Below, piece by piece: positions 7,070-16,623 of a stretch of DNA of 33,519 bases. The translations under genes were made by a program, and so were the position numbers. This DNA comes from Dehalococcoidales bacterium. Lineage in GTDB: Bacteria; Chloroflexota; Dehalococcoidia; Dehalococcoidales; UBA2162. Position 1 is the first letter of the stretch. Every line of letters begins with the position of its first letter. The stretch is from assembly GCA_030690265.1 (NCBI GenBank), contig JAUYHA010000001.1, positions 1 through 33,519 of the forward strand, in the 5' to 3' direction. Under the pieces are notes generated by a model. It did no database searches. It was not told the origin of the DNA and saw nothing but the letters and a program-made list of their open reading frames with translations.

Positions 7070-8017
7070 TTGAAAATGTTAGGGACTAAGAAAAGACTGC
7101 TGTTGTTTATGTCCGCACTGATATTGACCGGTCTTGGCCTGGCCGGCTGTGCAGGAACGGAAACAAGCGACACTCAAACCTCACAGTTGAGTGGCACAAT
7201 CGAGATTGATGGCTCCAGTACGGTATTCCCGATAAGTGAAGCCGTGGCCGAAGAGTTCAACAAGATTCATCCCCGAGTCATGGTGAATGTCGGCGTCTCC
7301 GGAACAGGCGGTGGCTTCAAACGCTTCACCGTTGACGAGACGGATATATCGGACGCTTCCCGCCCCATCAAGTCCTCGGAAGCCGAACAGGCTGCGGCCA
7401 ACGGCATCGATTACCTGGAGTTGAAAGTAGGCACGGATGGCTTATCTGTAATGGTCAATCCTCAGAACGACTTCGTCGACTACCTTACAGTTGAGGAACT
7501 GAAGAGAATCTGGGAACCCGGCTCAACGGTTGATTCCTGGGATGATGTCCGTGCCGGATGGCCTGAGCAACCTCTCAACCTCTACGGTCCAGACACCGAC
7601 TCGGGCACCTTTGACTACTTCACCGAAGAAATCATGGGGGAAGCCCGCGCCAGCCGGTCTGACTACACGGCCAGCGCCGATGACAATGTGCTGGTGCAGG
7701 GAATCGCCGGCGACCGTAACGCCCTGGGTTACTTCGGCTACGCTTACTACGTGGAGAACCAGGATAAGCTAAAGCTGGTGGCTATCGACAGCGGCAACGG
7801 TCCTGTCCTGCCCACGAAGGAGACAATTGAAGCCGGACAGTACACACCGCTTTCCCGTCCCCTGTTCATCTACGTAAACAGGAAAAGCCTGGAGCGGCCT
7901 GAGGTAAAGACCTTTGTCGAGTTCTACATGGAACATGCCGCCGAACTGGTAGCCGAGGTCGGCTATATCAAGCTCGAAGACCGGGTATACCAGGATAATC
8001 TGGCGAAGATAAAGTAG
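7070..8017 (+). CDS. pstS: Phosphate ABC transporter substrate-binding lipoprotein PstS
   Basis: 315 residues. A lipoprotein signal peptide (K-K-R-L-L-L-F, hydrophobic core, lipobox L-A-G-C with Cys27) leads into a type II periplasmic-binding fold. Phosphate-binding signatures are [16 protein letters not shown] near residue 80, D-A-S-R-P-I and D-S-G-T-F-D. The protein captures phosphate outside the membrane and delivers it to PstC/PstA. TTG 7070 is chosen because AAGGAG at 7055-7060 is 9 bases upstream; ATG 7076 would be 15 bases away. A second strong AGGAGGT at 7034-7040 has no start codon behind it. It lies directly behind Pho-box array 2 and heads the pst operon. Confidence 0.95.
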   Translation: MKMLGTKKRLLLFMSALILTGLGLAGCAGTETSDTQTSQLSGTIEIDGSSTVFPISEAVAEEFNKIHPRVMVNVGVSGTGGGFKRFTVDETDISDASRPIKSSEAEQAAANGIDYLELKVGTDGLSVMVNPQNDFVDYLTVEELKRIWEPGSTVDSWDDVRAGWPEQPLNLYGPDTDSGTFDYFTEEIMGEARASRSDYTASADDNVLVQGIAGDRNALGYFGYAYYVENQDKLKLVAIDSGNGPVLPTKETIEAGQYTPLSRPLFIYVNRKSLERPEVKTFVEFYMEHAAELVAEVGYIKLEDRVYQDNLAKIK

Positions 8018-8053
8018 GAAAATAGAAAAGGTAAATATCTACCTCCTTTCCGG

Positions 8054-8095
8054 GGAATGGCGAAATATATCGAGAAAGCGAAAAAGCGCCATTCC
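8054..8095 (+). promoter_or_regulatory. Intercistronic stem-loop between pstS and pstC
   Basis: GGAATGGCG (8054-8062) pairs perfectly with CGCCATTCC (8087-8095) around a 24-base loop, followed by TTATGCTTTTTAG. A hairpin in this position would stabilise the pstS message or partly terminate, giving more PstS than permease. That effect is inferred; the stem is visible. Confidence 0.55.
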
Positions 8096-8114
8096 TTATG
8101 CTTTTTAGATAACT

Positions 8115-9065
8115 ATGGAACAGGATATAAATAGAATCAGCATGCCGGTCGTAAAACTGGGAACGCGAGCTAAAAGCTCCCGCGGTCGGCGGCAGGATAT
8201 CGAAGGCAGAGTAGTACACTGGTTGCTCTTTGCCTGTGCCCTGATATCAGTAGCGACCACTATCGGCATCGTCGTTAGCCTGCTTTCCCAGGCGGTGGGG
8301 TTCTTCCGTGAAGTATCTGTCTGGGAGTTCCTTACCGGCACCCGCTGGGCGCCGATTCTCGTCCCTCAGTCATTCGGCGTCCTGCCTCTGGTAACGGGGA
8401 CACTGCTGGTGACCATCATTGCCGCTGCCGTAGCCACGCCGGTGGGTATGGCAACGGCCATATTTCTTTCCGAGTACGCTCCTGACCGCGTGCGGCGGAT
8501 AATAAAACCGGCTCTGGAGCTGTTGGCTGGAATTCCTACCGTTGTTTACGGCTATTTCGCCATCACCTTTGTTAGCCCATTACTGCAAAAAGTGTTCCCC
8601 GATATGCTGATTTTTAACGCTCTCAGCGCCGGACTGGTGATGGGGTTAATGATAATTCCGATGGTCTCGTCTCTCAGTGAAGACGCCATGCTTTCAGTGC
8701 CGCGGGCTCTTCGTGAAGGGGCTTATGCGCTCGGAGCTACCCGGTTGGAAGTAGCTTTGAAGGTGACGCTTCCGGCGGCTCTTTCTGGTATTATTGCTGC
8801 CTTTATCCTGGCTATTTCCAGGGCAATAGGCGAGACGATGCTGGTTACCATCGCTGCCGGGGCTACACCCAAAATGACCCTCAATCCTCTTGAGAGCATT
8901 CAGACAATGACCGCTTTTATTGTCCAGCTAAGCCTGGGAGAAACTCCTCATGGCTCTCTGGAATATAACACCATTTTCGCTGTCGGTTTACTCCTTTTCG
9001 TGATGACCCTGTTGATGAACCTTTTAGGGCACTGGGTAGTCCGCCGCTGGCAGGAGAGGTACTGA
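8115..9065 (+). CDS. pstC: Phosphate ABC transporter permease PstC
   Basis: 316 residues with a cytoplasmic N-terminal tail of about 35 residues and six hydrophobic membrane segments. The EAA loop [10 protein letters not shown], followed by L-P-A-A-L-S-G-I, contacts the ATPase. P-T-V-V-Y-G-Y and S-R-A-I-G-E-T are typical of PstC. With PstA it forms the membrane channel of the high-affinity phosphate importer. ATG 8115 has no clear ribosome binding site; the stem-loop upstream may influence its translation. The stop overlaps the pstA start (TGATG), so the two are translationally coupled. Confidence 0.95.
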   Translation: MEQDINRISMPVVKLGTRAKSSRGRRQDIEGRVVHWLLFACALISVATTIGIVVSLLSQAVGFFREVSVWEFLTGTRWAPILVPQSFGVLPLVTGTLLVTIIAAAVATPVGMATAIFLSEYAPDRVRRIIKPALELLAGIPTVVYGYFAITFVSPLLQKVFPDMLIFNALSAGLVMGLMIIPMVSSLSEDAMLSVPRALREGAYALGATRLEVALKVTLPAALSGIIAAFILAISRAIGETMLVTIAAGATPKMTLNPLESIQTMTAFIVQLSLGETPHGSLEYNTIFAVGLLLFVMTLLMNLLGHWVVRRWQERY

Positions 9066-9946
9066 TGCAATCAAACATGGGATTATTCCGACGCCGTTTG
9101 CCACTGCGTAAGGGGATTGGCGATTTTGCCTTCGTACTCTTTCTGCTGGCTGTTTTAGCTGGTATCGCCGGTCTGGTTACGCTACTGGTGCAGGTGTTAG
9201 CTCAGGGTGTTCCCTGGCTGAGCTGGCACTTCCTGACCGACTACTCGTCTCGTCACCCGGAAGAGGCAGGCTTGTTTTCCGCTCTGATGGGTACGGTCTG
9301 GCTGATGGGTCTGACAGCCCTATTCACAGTGCCAGTCGGTGTCGGCGCGGCCATTTACCTGGAAGAGTATGCTCCCAAGAACTGGCTGACCCGCCTTATT
9401 GAGGTCAACATATCCAATCTGGCAGGTGTACCTTCGATTGTTTACGGCCTGCTGGGTCTTACCATCTTCGTTGGCTGGATGTCTCTGGGCAGGAGCCTGA
9501 TGGCAGGAGCGCTCACCCTGGGCTTGCTGGTACTACCGATAGTCATATTAGCTTCACGAGAGGCTATACGTGCTTTACCCTGGACCTACCGTGAGGCTGC
9601 TTACGCCCTAGGCGCCGACAGGTGGCAGGTAACCAGGGGGGTGGTGCTACCGGCAGCTTTCCCGGGGATTCTCACCGGAGTTATCCTGGCCATGTCCCGG
9701 GCAATCGGGGAGGCCGCCCCGGTTATCGCGATAAGTGCCCTTGTCTATCTAACCTTCATCCCGTCTAGTCCACTGGACAGATTCACTGTGTTACCGATTC
9801 AGATATTTAACTGGGTGACGCGTCCCCAGGATGATTTCCGCGGACTGGCCGCAGCGGGCATAATTGTCCTGCTGGTAATCCTTCTCTCAATGAACGCTAT
9901 CGCTATCTACCTCAGGAACCGCTTCCAGATAAGGTCAGAGGAGTAA
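9065..9946 (+). CDS. pstA: Phosphate ABC transporter permease PstA
   Basis: 293 residues with six predicted membrane segments. It carries [10 protein letters not shown], the EAA motif [11 protein letters not shown] with L-P-A-A-F-P-G-I, and S-R-A-I-G-E-A-A-P, all characteristic of PstA. It pairs with PstC in the inner membrane. ATG 9065 overlaps the pstC stop by one base and follows GGAGAGG. It ends one base before pstB, so the transporter genes form one unit. Confidence 0.95.
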   Translation: MQSNMGLFRRRLPLRKGIGDFAFVLFLLAVLAGIAGLVTLLVQVLAQGVPWLSWHFLTDYSSRHPEEAGLFSALMGTVWLMGLTALFTVPVGVGAAIYLEEYAPKNWLTRLIEVNISNLAGVPSIVYGLLGLTIFVGWMSLGRSLMAGALTLGLLVLPIVILASREAIRALPWTYREAAYALGADRWQVTRGVVLPAAFPGILTGVILAMSRAIGEAAPVIAISALVYLTFIPSSPLDRFTVLPIQIFNWVTRPQDDFRGLAAAGIIVLLVILLSMNAIAIYLRNRFQIRSEE

Positions 9947-9947
9947 T

Positions 9948-10718
9948 ATGAGCGACTCGAATATTATTGAAGTTAACGGACTCAACATGTGGTACGGCAA
10001 CTTCCAGGCCCTCAAAGATATCAGCTTGACGGTTTTGCGCAATAAGGTTACGGCACTTATTGGTCCATCGGGCTGCGGGAAAAGCACTTTCCTGCGCTGC
10101 TTCAACCGCATGAATGACCTTATTCCCGGGGCGCGGGTAGAAGGGAAGATACTCTTTGACAAGCAGGATGTTTATGCGAGTGAGGTGGACCCAACCGAGA
10201 TACGTACCCACATCGGCATGGTCTTTCAGAAGCCGAATCCATTTCCCAAGTCCATTTTTGATAATGTGGCTTTCGGGCTGCGCACCAATAGCTACCAGGG
10301 TAACCTGGCTGAAGCCGTCGAGTCATCGCTGAAGCGGGCGGCTCTCTGGGACGAGGTGAAAGACCGTCTCAACAAGAGCGCTCTGGCCCTTTCCGGCGGG
10401 CAGCAGCAGAGACTGTGCATCGCCCGCGCCATAGCTATAGAGCCGGAGATAATCCTGATGGATGAACCCTGTAGCGCTCTTGACCCGGTAGCCACCCTCA
10501 AGATAGAAGACCTGATGAGAAATCTGACCGAGGATTATACTATAATCATAGTCACTCACAATATGCAGCAGGCAGCCAGGGTATCGGACGCAACGGCGTT
10601 TATGACTATGGACGATGACAGGGCTGGAGTATTGGTGGAGTTCGGAGCAACCTCCGAACTGTTTGCTAATCCCAGAGACAAACGTACCGAGGATTATATC
10701 ACCGGCCGATTCGGCTGA
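9948..10718 (+). CDS. pstB: Phosphate ABC transporter ATPase PstB
   Basis: 256 residues, the usual length. Walker A is GPSGCGKS (39-46), Q-loop V-F-Q-K-P-N-P-F-P, signature [14 protein letters not shown], Walker B I-I-L-M-D-E-P and D-loop S-A-L-D-P, with switch His in V-T-H-N-M. The N-P-F-P and C-S-A-L-D-P forms are specific to PstB. It hydrolyses ATP to power phosphate uptake and takes part, with PhoU, in signalling phosphate sufficiency to PhoR. ATG 9948 follows GAGGAG at the end of pstA. Confidence 0.96.
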   Translation: MSDSNIIEVNGLNMWYGNFQALKDISLTVLRNKVTALIGPSGCGKSTFLRCFNRMNDLIPGARVEGKILFDKQDVYASEVDPTEIRTHIGMVFQKPNPFPKSIFDNVAFGLRTNSYQGNLAEAVESSLKRAALWDEVKDRLNKSALALSGGQQQRLCIARAIAIEPEIILMDEPCSALDPVATLKIEDLMRNLTEDYTIIIVTHNMQQAARVSDATAFMTMDDDRAGVLVEFGATSELFANPRDKRTEDYITGRFG

Positions 10719-10740
10719 AGTCCGGCAGGAGGTGTTAAAG

Positions 10741-11409
10741 ATGGAGATCAGGACAGCCTTTCATAAAAAACTGAGAGAAATTCAGGATGATGTTCTCGAC
10801 ATAGGTAGCATGGTGGAGAAAGCAACAAGCCGTTCTATTGAAGCGTTGAAAGAGAGAGACCTGGATAAGGCGAACGAGGTAATAGCCGATGATGCCAAGG
10901 TAAACCGGAAACGGTTCAATATAGAGGAGAAATGCGTCCAGCTAATTGCCACTCAGCAACCTATGGCTGGCGACCTGCGGGCCATTATCGGGGTTCTCAA
11001 TATAATTACCGAGATAGAACGAATTGGCGACCACGCCGAAGGTATTGCCAAGATAGTGGTGATGATAGGCGATGAACCCCCTCTTAAGCCATTGATTGAC
11101 ATACCCCGCATGGCGGGAAAAGTAAATGATATGCTACATCGGAGCCTTGATGCCTTGATAAACCGGGATGCTGATGCAGCCAAGCAGATTGTTGGTGAAG
11201 ACGATGAGGTTGACAACCTTTATGACCAGGTGTTTCGTGAGTTACTTACCTTTATGGCCGAAGACCCGAAGACCATAACGCGAGCCACTCGTCTGATATG
11301 GGTGGCGCACAACCTGGAACGCAGCGCTGACCGGGTAACCAATATCTGCGAACGGGTGGTATATATGGTAACAGGTAAGATGGAAGAGCTAGATGTTTCA
11401 AAGTACTAG
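10741..11409 (+). CDS. phoU: Phosphate signalling regulator PhoU
   Basis: 222 residues, within the 210-240 range of PhoU. It is composed of two related three-helix bundles. Each has the metal-cluster motif E-R-x-x-D-x-x: E-R-I-G-D-H-A-E-G-I in the first half and E-R-S-A-D-R-V-T-N-I-C-E in the second. PhoU connects PstSCAB activity to PhoR, keeping the regulon off when phosphate is plentiful. ATG 10741 is chosen because AGGAGGT (10727-10733) lies 7 bases upstream; the frame is open farther back into pstB but that part has no start signal. Last gene of the pst operon. An imperfect inverted repeat (ATTTGGG 11455-11461, CCCAAAT 11480-11486) follows without a T run. Confidence 0.96.
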   Translation: MEIRTAFHKKLREIQDDVLDIGSMVEKATSRSIEALKERDLDKANEVIADDAKVNRKRFNIEEKCVQLIATQQPMAGDLRAIIGVLNIITEIERIGDHAEGIAKIVVMIGDEPPLKPLIDIPRMAGKVNDMLHRSLDALINRDADAAKQIVGEDDEVDNLYDQVFRELLTFMAEDPKTITRATRLIWVAHNLERSADRVTNICERVVYMVTGKMEELDVSKY

Positions 11410-11579
11410 CCGAGCATTCAATAATGTCTATGTATTCAGGAGTACGGGAGATAAATTTGGGCAATCTGGTAACTTCATTCCCAAATAAGCAGACTAGATT
11501 AACCAAACCTGGGAAAATGATATAAGTATTTGAAGCTAAGGTGTGGTAATGATATTACCTTTCCGCATGGTTTTGTATG

Positions 11580-11701
11580 GTGGGCCTTGGGGGACAGTTC
11601 CCGAACTTCTGTTTGAGAAGAAAGGAATGATTCCGAAGATACATCAGTTGCTTGTCTCTTTTAAGGGAAAGTGTGATTATTCTCTAAACACCCCAAGATA
11701 A
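11580..11701 (+). repeat. Coding remnant copy 3
   Basis: Begins GTGGGCCTTGGGGGACAGTT like copy 2. Translation from 11582 is GPWGTVPELLFEKK followed by G-M-I-P-K-I-H-Q-L-L, ending at TAA 11699-11701. The frame is open back to 11540, adding about 14 residues without recognisable domain. A small stem (GGTAAT 11545-11550, ATTACC 11554-11559) lies just upstream. Its end overlaps the 3' end of the LRR gene on the other strand. Confidence 0.62.
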
Positions 11702-12789
11702 ATTTCTAGTTTTGGAAGTGCATTTGTCAAATAAGCTTTCCCCGTATTGCTGACTTGAGTGTCATAGAGGAAAAGCTGTTGTAAAGAGGTTAATCCCTTG
11801 AGATATCTTAGTCCGGTGTCACTGACTTTGGTATCGCTGAGGTGTAGCGTCTGCAACGAAGTCAATCCTTTGAGATACACCAACCCGGCATCGCTGACCT
11901 TAGTGTGCATGAGGTCTAGTATTTGTAGCGATGCTAATCCCTTGAGATTAGCAAGTCCAGCATCGCTGACTCCGGTATCACTAAGGTCTAGCTTCTGCAG
12001 TGAGGTCAGTCCTTTGAGAGAAGGAAGCCCTGCATCACTGACCCGGAGGCCAATTAGGTCTAGCAAACGCAATGAGGTCAGTCCTTTAAGATATTCCATT
12101 CCGGTATCGGTGACTTGAGTGCCATGGAGGTCTAGCTTTTGCAGCGATGTCAATCCTCTAAGATAAGCAAGTCCCGCATCACTGACACCAGTGCAGTCCC
12201 CAAGATATAGCTCCTGCAGCGAAGTCAATTCTTGAAGATGTCTCAGTCCGGCATCACTGATTCGGGCGCCATAGAGGTCTAGCATCTGTAGCGATGCTAA
12301 TCCTTTGAGATAAGCAAGTCCTGCATCACTGACTTGGGTGCCACTGAGATATAGCTTTTGCAGTGAGGTCAATCCCTTGAGATGTATCAACCCTGCATCG
12401 CTGACCTGAGTGCCGCTGAGACCTAACTCTCGCAATGAGGATAATCCTTTTAGGTGCAACAACCCTGCATCGCTGACCTGAGTGCCATTAAGGTATATAC
12501 CTTGCAGGTCGCTTGAGCTCAGAATAGCCAATGGCGACAGGTCATTTGAAGCATCAGGGCTGATAGTGAGATTCAGACCCTCATTACCCGGCAGGATAAC
12601 TAATCCTCTTGCTTCACCAAGTTTCTGACTATATTGTCCGTTCTCTGGCCATAAATCTTCCAGAGGTTGATTAACTTTGTCATGTATCCAGAGTTCTCCC
12701 ATGGAGCTATCCGAGGGAAACTGAATGCCTCGGTCTTGCCGTGCTAATATGGATTCCGGTCTCTTCCTCTTATCGGCATCACTGCACAT
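11677..12789 (-). CDS. Leucine-rich repeat protein (11 repeats)
   Basis: 370 residues. A 93-residue N-terminal region without recognised domain is followed by eleven near-identical 24-residue leucine-rich repeats. The consensus is L-Q-x-L-x-L-x-x-T-x-V-S-D-A-G-L-x-x-L-K-G-L-T-S, one repeat being 25 residues, with a short C-terminal cap ending F-R-E. No signal peptide or membrane segment is seen, so it is probably cytoplasmic. This repeat class forms a curved binding surface for proteins. The start ATG 12789 lies 6 bases after the stop of the helicase gene, so it is probably the last gene of the defence operon. A role as a recognition or scaffold subunit is inferred from position only. An in-frame, long uninterrupted repeat array suggests recent expansion. 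Confidence 0.88.
   Translation of the reverse strand: MCSDADKRKRPESILARQDRGIQFPSDSSMGELWIHDKVNQPLEDLWPENGQYSQKLGEARGLVILPGNEGLNLTISPDASNDLSPLAILSSSDLQGIYLNGTQVSDAGLLHLKGLSSLRELGLSGTQVSDAGLIHLKGLTSLQKLYLSGTQVSDAGLAYLKGLASLQMLDLYGARISDAGLRHLQELTSLQELYLGDCTGVSDAGLAYLRGLTSLQKLDLHGTQVTDTGMEYLKGLTSLRLLDLIGLRVSDAGLPSLKGLTSLQKLDLSDTGVSDAGLANLKGLASLQILDLMHTKVSDAGLVYLKGLTSLQTLHLSDTKVSDTGLRYLKGLTSLQQLFLYDTQVSNTGKAYLTNALPKLEIYLGVFRE
11709..12510 (-). repeat. Tandem 72-bp repeats encoding the LRR array
   Basis: Eleven 72/75-base units inside the LRR gene. Each contains variants of GCATCACTGAC and GGTCTAG on the plus strand. Repeat copies differ mostly in solvent-exposed positions. Confidence 0.85.
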
Positions 12790-12795
12790 ATATGT

Positions 12796-15700
12796 TTAAT
12801 ATCCTCTTGTGCCCCTGCAATAAGGGAACCGAGAACAACCCCAAAACTGTCCATATCTCCCATTTCGTAACACCATACGAGATCCACACTTGGGGCAGAG
12901 AGTGCGACTAGCCCCGTATTTCACTGAGGTAATTCTAGGCTTTTCAATAATCCTTGTTGCCGGTTTAGTGGTTTTCTTTATGTCTTTACATTTATTACAA
13001 ATCCTACCATAACCGGATATCAAAGCAGAATCACGAAAATCTTCTAAATTTCTAATTTCCTCGCATTTCGGACATATACGAATGCTACCGTTCTGAAAAG
13101 CCTCGACGGTTTCATGAACATTGGAAAGGAACTTGGTATTGGCAGGTTCTTCTTTGATTAATGTTCTGATGCGGCTATCAAGCGTCTCAATGGGATTATT
13201 CCCTATATTGAATTTGTTGATTCTAAGAAACTTGTACCCGTAACTTTCAAGGACCTTTTCCCTGTACACGTCGTCTTCAGAATAGTAGTAATCATGACGG
13301 AATTCATTCCTCGCGTCAGTATCCTGAAAATGTTCCTTGAATCCATCGTATTCGATTATGATTTTGTGTTCACAGCTGTCATCATGATGGACGAGAAGAA
13401 AATCAACCACATATTGAGGATGCGAGTAGGTCTTATCAAGCTGCCTTAGATATTTCCCGATTTCAAAACCGGGTATCAATTCTGTGTTGTTGCGGTTCTC
13501 ATTCCAGAACTGTGTCTGATAGAACCAATTAAGTACAGCAGGTTCCATCGCGGAGCGTGGGTCCACATCAACAGCTGTCCTCTCACTTCTGGCGCCTGAA
13601 AGAGCATTCTGGTAATGCCTCAATGCATCACCTATCGCTCCTGAATATTTATCAAGTGGTTTACTTAATACAAGGTGTATGCACTCTTTTGCACGGCTAA
13701 ATCCGACATTAAGTCTTTGTGCTTTGATTTTACTCTCTTCTTCTAAGTCTACATCCGCCAGGTGTTTGATAAAGACACCCCAGAGTCTGTCGGATTCTTC
13801 GGTTGCCACCATAGAATAGAAAATGATGTCCCTCTCTTCACCCTGGCATGTATCAAAAGTCATTATCTTCAATTTGTTAACATCAAAGAAATGGTCCCTA
13901 TCCGGTGTTTTACTGATCATCTCCATGGCAAGTTTTTGCTGGTTAGTATGTGGAGTAATTAGACCCACAGTAGCGCTGCTACCGTTTTCTTTAAGTTGCT
14001 GCAACTCCGAAATGATAAATTCTATCTCCGGCATATTGGTATTTTGCGATAGTTCCTTCTTTCCATCATGTTCGATGAACGTGAGTTTGAGAGTATCATC
14101 AATTGGTTTGCCTCGGATTTTCATCACTTGGAGAGTGTCTTCATAGAAATATTTGTTGGAATAGGAAATTAGTTCTTTGTAACCTCTGAAGTGTTTCATC
14201 AATCGGATATTGAAATTGGTTATGAATTCAAAGAACTCAAGAATAGAAGTCTTGATATTAAATTTCTGTAGTTTTACCAATTTAATTGGGTCTTGTGACA
14301 CGTTCTCCTTGAAGCTATGTTCTAAATCATTCAGATATTCCATGTTGGTATCAGAACGTGCTTGAGCAGCCTTAACATTGCTGAACTGCCTTTTATCACC
14401 AAGAACGATGACTTTCTTTGCTCTCAATAAGGCTGGAAAAGCCTGAGCAACACTCACTTGACTGGCTTCGTCAATAATCACTAAGTCAAAAATCTCGGGC
14501 GCAAGTGGTATATACTCTGCGTAGTCCCGTATACCAGCTAATATGCACGGGAATGAGCTTTTTAGCTTAATGAACTCATCTTTAGGAAACTTACCCTTGC
14601 TCTTGATAATATTACCCAGGGCTTTTGCAGTGGCTCGATTGTTTTCGTAAAACTCAATAACACGCTGATCTAAGAGATAAGTCATTCGAAGAGTAACTAG
14701 TTGCTCAATTTTCTTCTTGCTGTTTCCGTAGTCAGAAGGTTCGATGGCAATGAAAGCTCGGGTGATTTTTTCATTGAGACTGAGATATCTTACTATTCTA
14801 TCAAAATCGCTGTCGGTTGAGCGTAAAAGCAAATTGTCCCAAACAGTTGGCACCTTCGATAAATTAATACGAAGCTTTTTCAGGGTTTTTGGATATTTGG
14901 GTAAATTTTGTCTTAAGAAATCAATATCTTCACCTGTACTGACGAATTCCTCGGCTAGCTCCATGAGGGTATTATCTTTTAGAAAGGCACAAACAATCCT
15001 TAGATAATCGAAGTTAGAATCTTTTAATAGACGATTTTTGATATTAACCGCTTGCTTAAGAAAGTATAGGACGATGTGTAATTGCTTTAAATGTTTGTGA
15101 GGGTCCTCAAATTCATAGTGAGGAAAGGCCTCCCTAAACTCCCTGTTCAATTGCTCTATTTTTGCGTCTTTGAACAAGTATCCTAAAAGCCAATTTCGGC
15201 ATTTCTCGTACTGCATTATTAATTGCTCAAGTTTCTCCAAAGAGGAATCAGAGAACTCGCCGAAGTGCGCCAATAATGCGGCTTCTCTCTGGTGTTGGGA
15301 CATTAGCTGGTTTGAACAGTCTATCAGCCTAGCCAGGACATCAAGAAAATTCCGGAAAGCGTCTAGGCTCTTGAAATTTGCTAACGAAGCTCCAAGGAGT
15401 TCAAGGAGTTCATCGGACTGAGGTTTTCTGCTATTATCAGCGAATATCGTTTGCAGCTTACGCATTAATTCTCTTAAATCTTCAAACAAAATCGCTGAAT
15501 CTGATATACGCGAAGCTTCTTCAAGGTCGATAAAGCAGTCGTTACGTGTATGATAAGCCTCTAGTTCTACTAGTTCCCTGATTTCTGATACCTCAATTCC
15601 ACCGTATGCTAGTACTTCTGCTTCAAGATATTCCTTCAAGGTACTAGAAGACTTGCTAATGTTCTCCACCAATGTCTCGTATTCGTTTCTTAATGCGCGA

Positions 15701-16623
15701 TTATGTATCTTTATGTTGTCGATTGACCCAGAAGACAAAATCTGGCTGTAAGTGCTACCAGTCTTACCTAAGCGGAGGATAGGGTTCTGAAAATTCTTAT
15801 CATATCTCACCTGGTCCATAGTTTGGGTAATTTTATCCTCGACAACATCTAGGGCTTCCTTCTTATCGGACAACACCAAAACAGATTTGTCATTCAAAAT
15901 AGCGTCACAAACAATAGCTGTTATGGTGTGGCTTTTACCAGTTCCCGGGGGGCCCTCGACGGTAACATATTTGCAGCTTTCCTTACGAACTGCCTCTAGA
16001 ATTTGACGCTGCTCGCTGTTCAATGGAACCGGAGTCTCGAAAACTAATTTGTCGCCAATTTCATTATCTTCCCACTCATCTTCTATTTCACTGTTGAATG
16101 AAGTTGGTTCTTCGTGAATAAAATCGTCGATAAGCCCGTTAAAAGCATCTCCTAGAACACTGTCCTCTTGAGAAAGCAGTCGTAAAATCTCCTCATAATC
16201 GTTTACGAGTGCTTCGTCTGACTTTTCAGAGAGATTTATATAGCAAGAATTAGATACTTTAACGAGCGAACTCCTTGCAACCTGTGTGTTAGTGTCTGAA
16301 GGATTAATGGTAGAATCAAGCTCGAAGAAGTCAGTTATCTCGTTGATGATGCTGGTGACCAAGGTAGATAAGCTTTGTGAGGATTGAGAAAGATATATTA
16401 TTCTCTCTCCCGTTGTTTTTAAGCTCCCTTTCTTGTTTGAAAACTCGTTGTATTGTTGCACTATATATTCGAGAGCCCTCTTGTTAATGTAAACTTGACT
16501 ATCGAATTCAATCTTTAATGCATCCGTTTCTTTCTCGACATCAAAGGGAATATAGAATATTGGATATTTCGTGTTCTGGAAGGTTATATCGTAGAAATAT
16601 AAATAAGTATCCTGTTTATCCAA
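12796..16623 (-). CDS. SF1 (Upf1-like) helicase with C-terminal Vsr/MTES_1575-like nuclease and zinc ribbon, main part
   Basis: 1275 residues read from TTG 16623. Walker A GPPGTGKS is at 224-231. A long helical insertion follows (about 245-690), then motif II V-I-I-D-E-A-S-Q (near 717) and L-G-D-K-R-Q-F (near 740). Motif VI N-V-G-F-S-R-A-K-E is near 975, as in SF1/Upf1-like helicases. Next comes an endonuclease-like segment, V-V-D-F-L-L with I-I-E-Y-D-G-F-K (about 1065-1090) and Y-G-Y-K-F-L-R-I-N, the pattern of Vsr/REase_MTES_1575 domains. The C-terminus has C-x-x-C knuckles and a topoisomerase-type zinc ribbon, L-C-P-K-C-G-S-R-M. The frame continues upstream without a stop and reads as sensible protein, so this is not the true N-terminus; see 16584-17384 and 16706. 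Together they give about 1529 residues. Probable anti-phage DNA helicase-nuclease. Confidence 0.88.
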   Translation of the reverse strand: MDKQDTYLYFYDITFQNTKYPIFYIPFDVEKETDALKIEFDSQVYINKRALEYIVQQYNEFSNKKGSLKTTGERIIYLSQSSQSLSTLVTSIINEITDFFELDSTINPSDTNTQVARSSLVKVSNSCYINLSEKSDEALVNDYEEILRLLSQEDSVLGDAFNGLIDDFIHEEPTSFNSEIEDEWEDNEIGDKLVFETPVPLNSEQRQILEAVRKESCKYVTVEGPPGTGKSHTITAIVCDAILNDKSVLVLSDKKEALDVVEDKITQTMDQVRYDKNFQNPILRLGKTGSTYSQILSSGSIDNIKIHNRALRNEYETLVENISKSSSTLKEYLEAEVLAYGGIEVSEIRELVELEAYHTRNDCFIDLEEASRISDSAILFEDLRELMRKLQTIFADNSRKPQSDELLELLGASLANFKSLDAFRNFLDVLARLIDCSNQLMSQHQREAALLAHFGEFSDSSLEKLEQLIMQYEKCRNWLLGYLFKDAKIEQLNREFREAFPHYEFEDPHKHLKQLHIVLYFLKQAVNIKNRLLKDSNFDYLRIVCAFLKDNTLMELAEEFVSTGEDIDFLRQNLPKYPKTLKKLRINLSKVPTVWDNLLLRSTDSDFDRIVRYLSLNEKITRAFIAIEPSDYGNSKKKIEQLVTLRMTYLLDQRVIEFYENNRATAKALGNIIKSKGKFPKDEFIKLKSSFPCILAGIRDYAEYIPLAPEIFDLVIIDEASQVSVAQAFPALLRAKKVIVLGDKRQFSNVKAAQARSDTNMEYLNDLEHSFKENVSQDPIKLVKLQKFNIKTSILEFFEFITNFNIRLMKHFRGYKELISYSNKYFYEDTLQVMKIRGKPIDDTLKLTFIEHDGKKELSQNTNMPEIEFIISELQQLKENGSSATVGLITPHTNQQKLAMEMISKTPDRDHFFDVNKLKIMTFDTCQGEERDIIFYSMVATEESDRLWGVFIKHLADVDLEEESKIKAQRLNVGFSRAKECIHLVLSKPLDKYSGAIGDALRHYQNALSGARSERTAVDVDPRSAMEPAVLNWFYQTQFWNENRNNTELIPGFEIGKYLRQLDKTYSHPQYVVDFLLVHHDDSCEHKIIIEYDGFKEHFQDTDARNEFRHDYYYSEDDVYREKVLESYGYKFLRINKFNIGNNPIETLDSRIRTLIKEEPANTKFLSNVHETVEAFQNGSIRICPKCEEIRNLEDFRDSALISGYGRICNKCKDIKKTTKPATRIIEKPRITSVKYGASRTLCPKCGSRMVLRNGRYGQFWGCSRFPYCRGTRGY

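Noticed and set aside
11709-12510. Regularly spaced repeats that could suggest a CRISPR array
   Set aside because: The 72-base period translates into leucine-rich repeats in an open frame, with no separate unique spacers.
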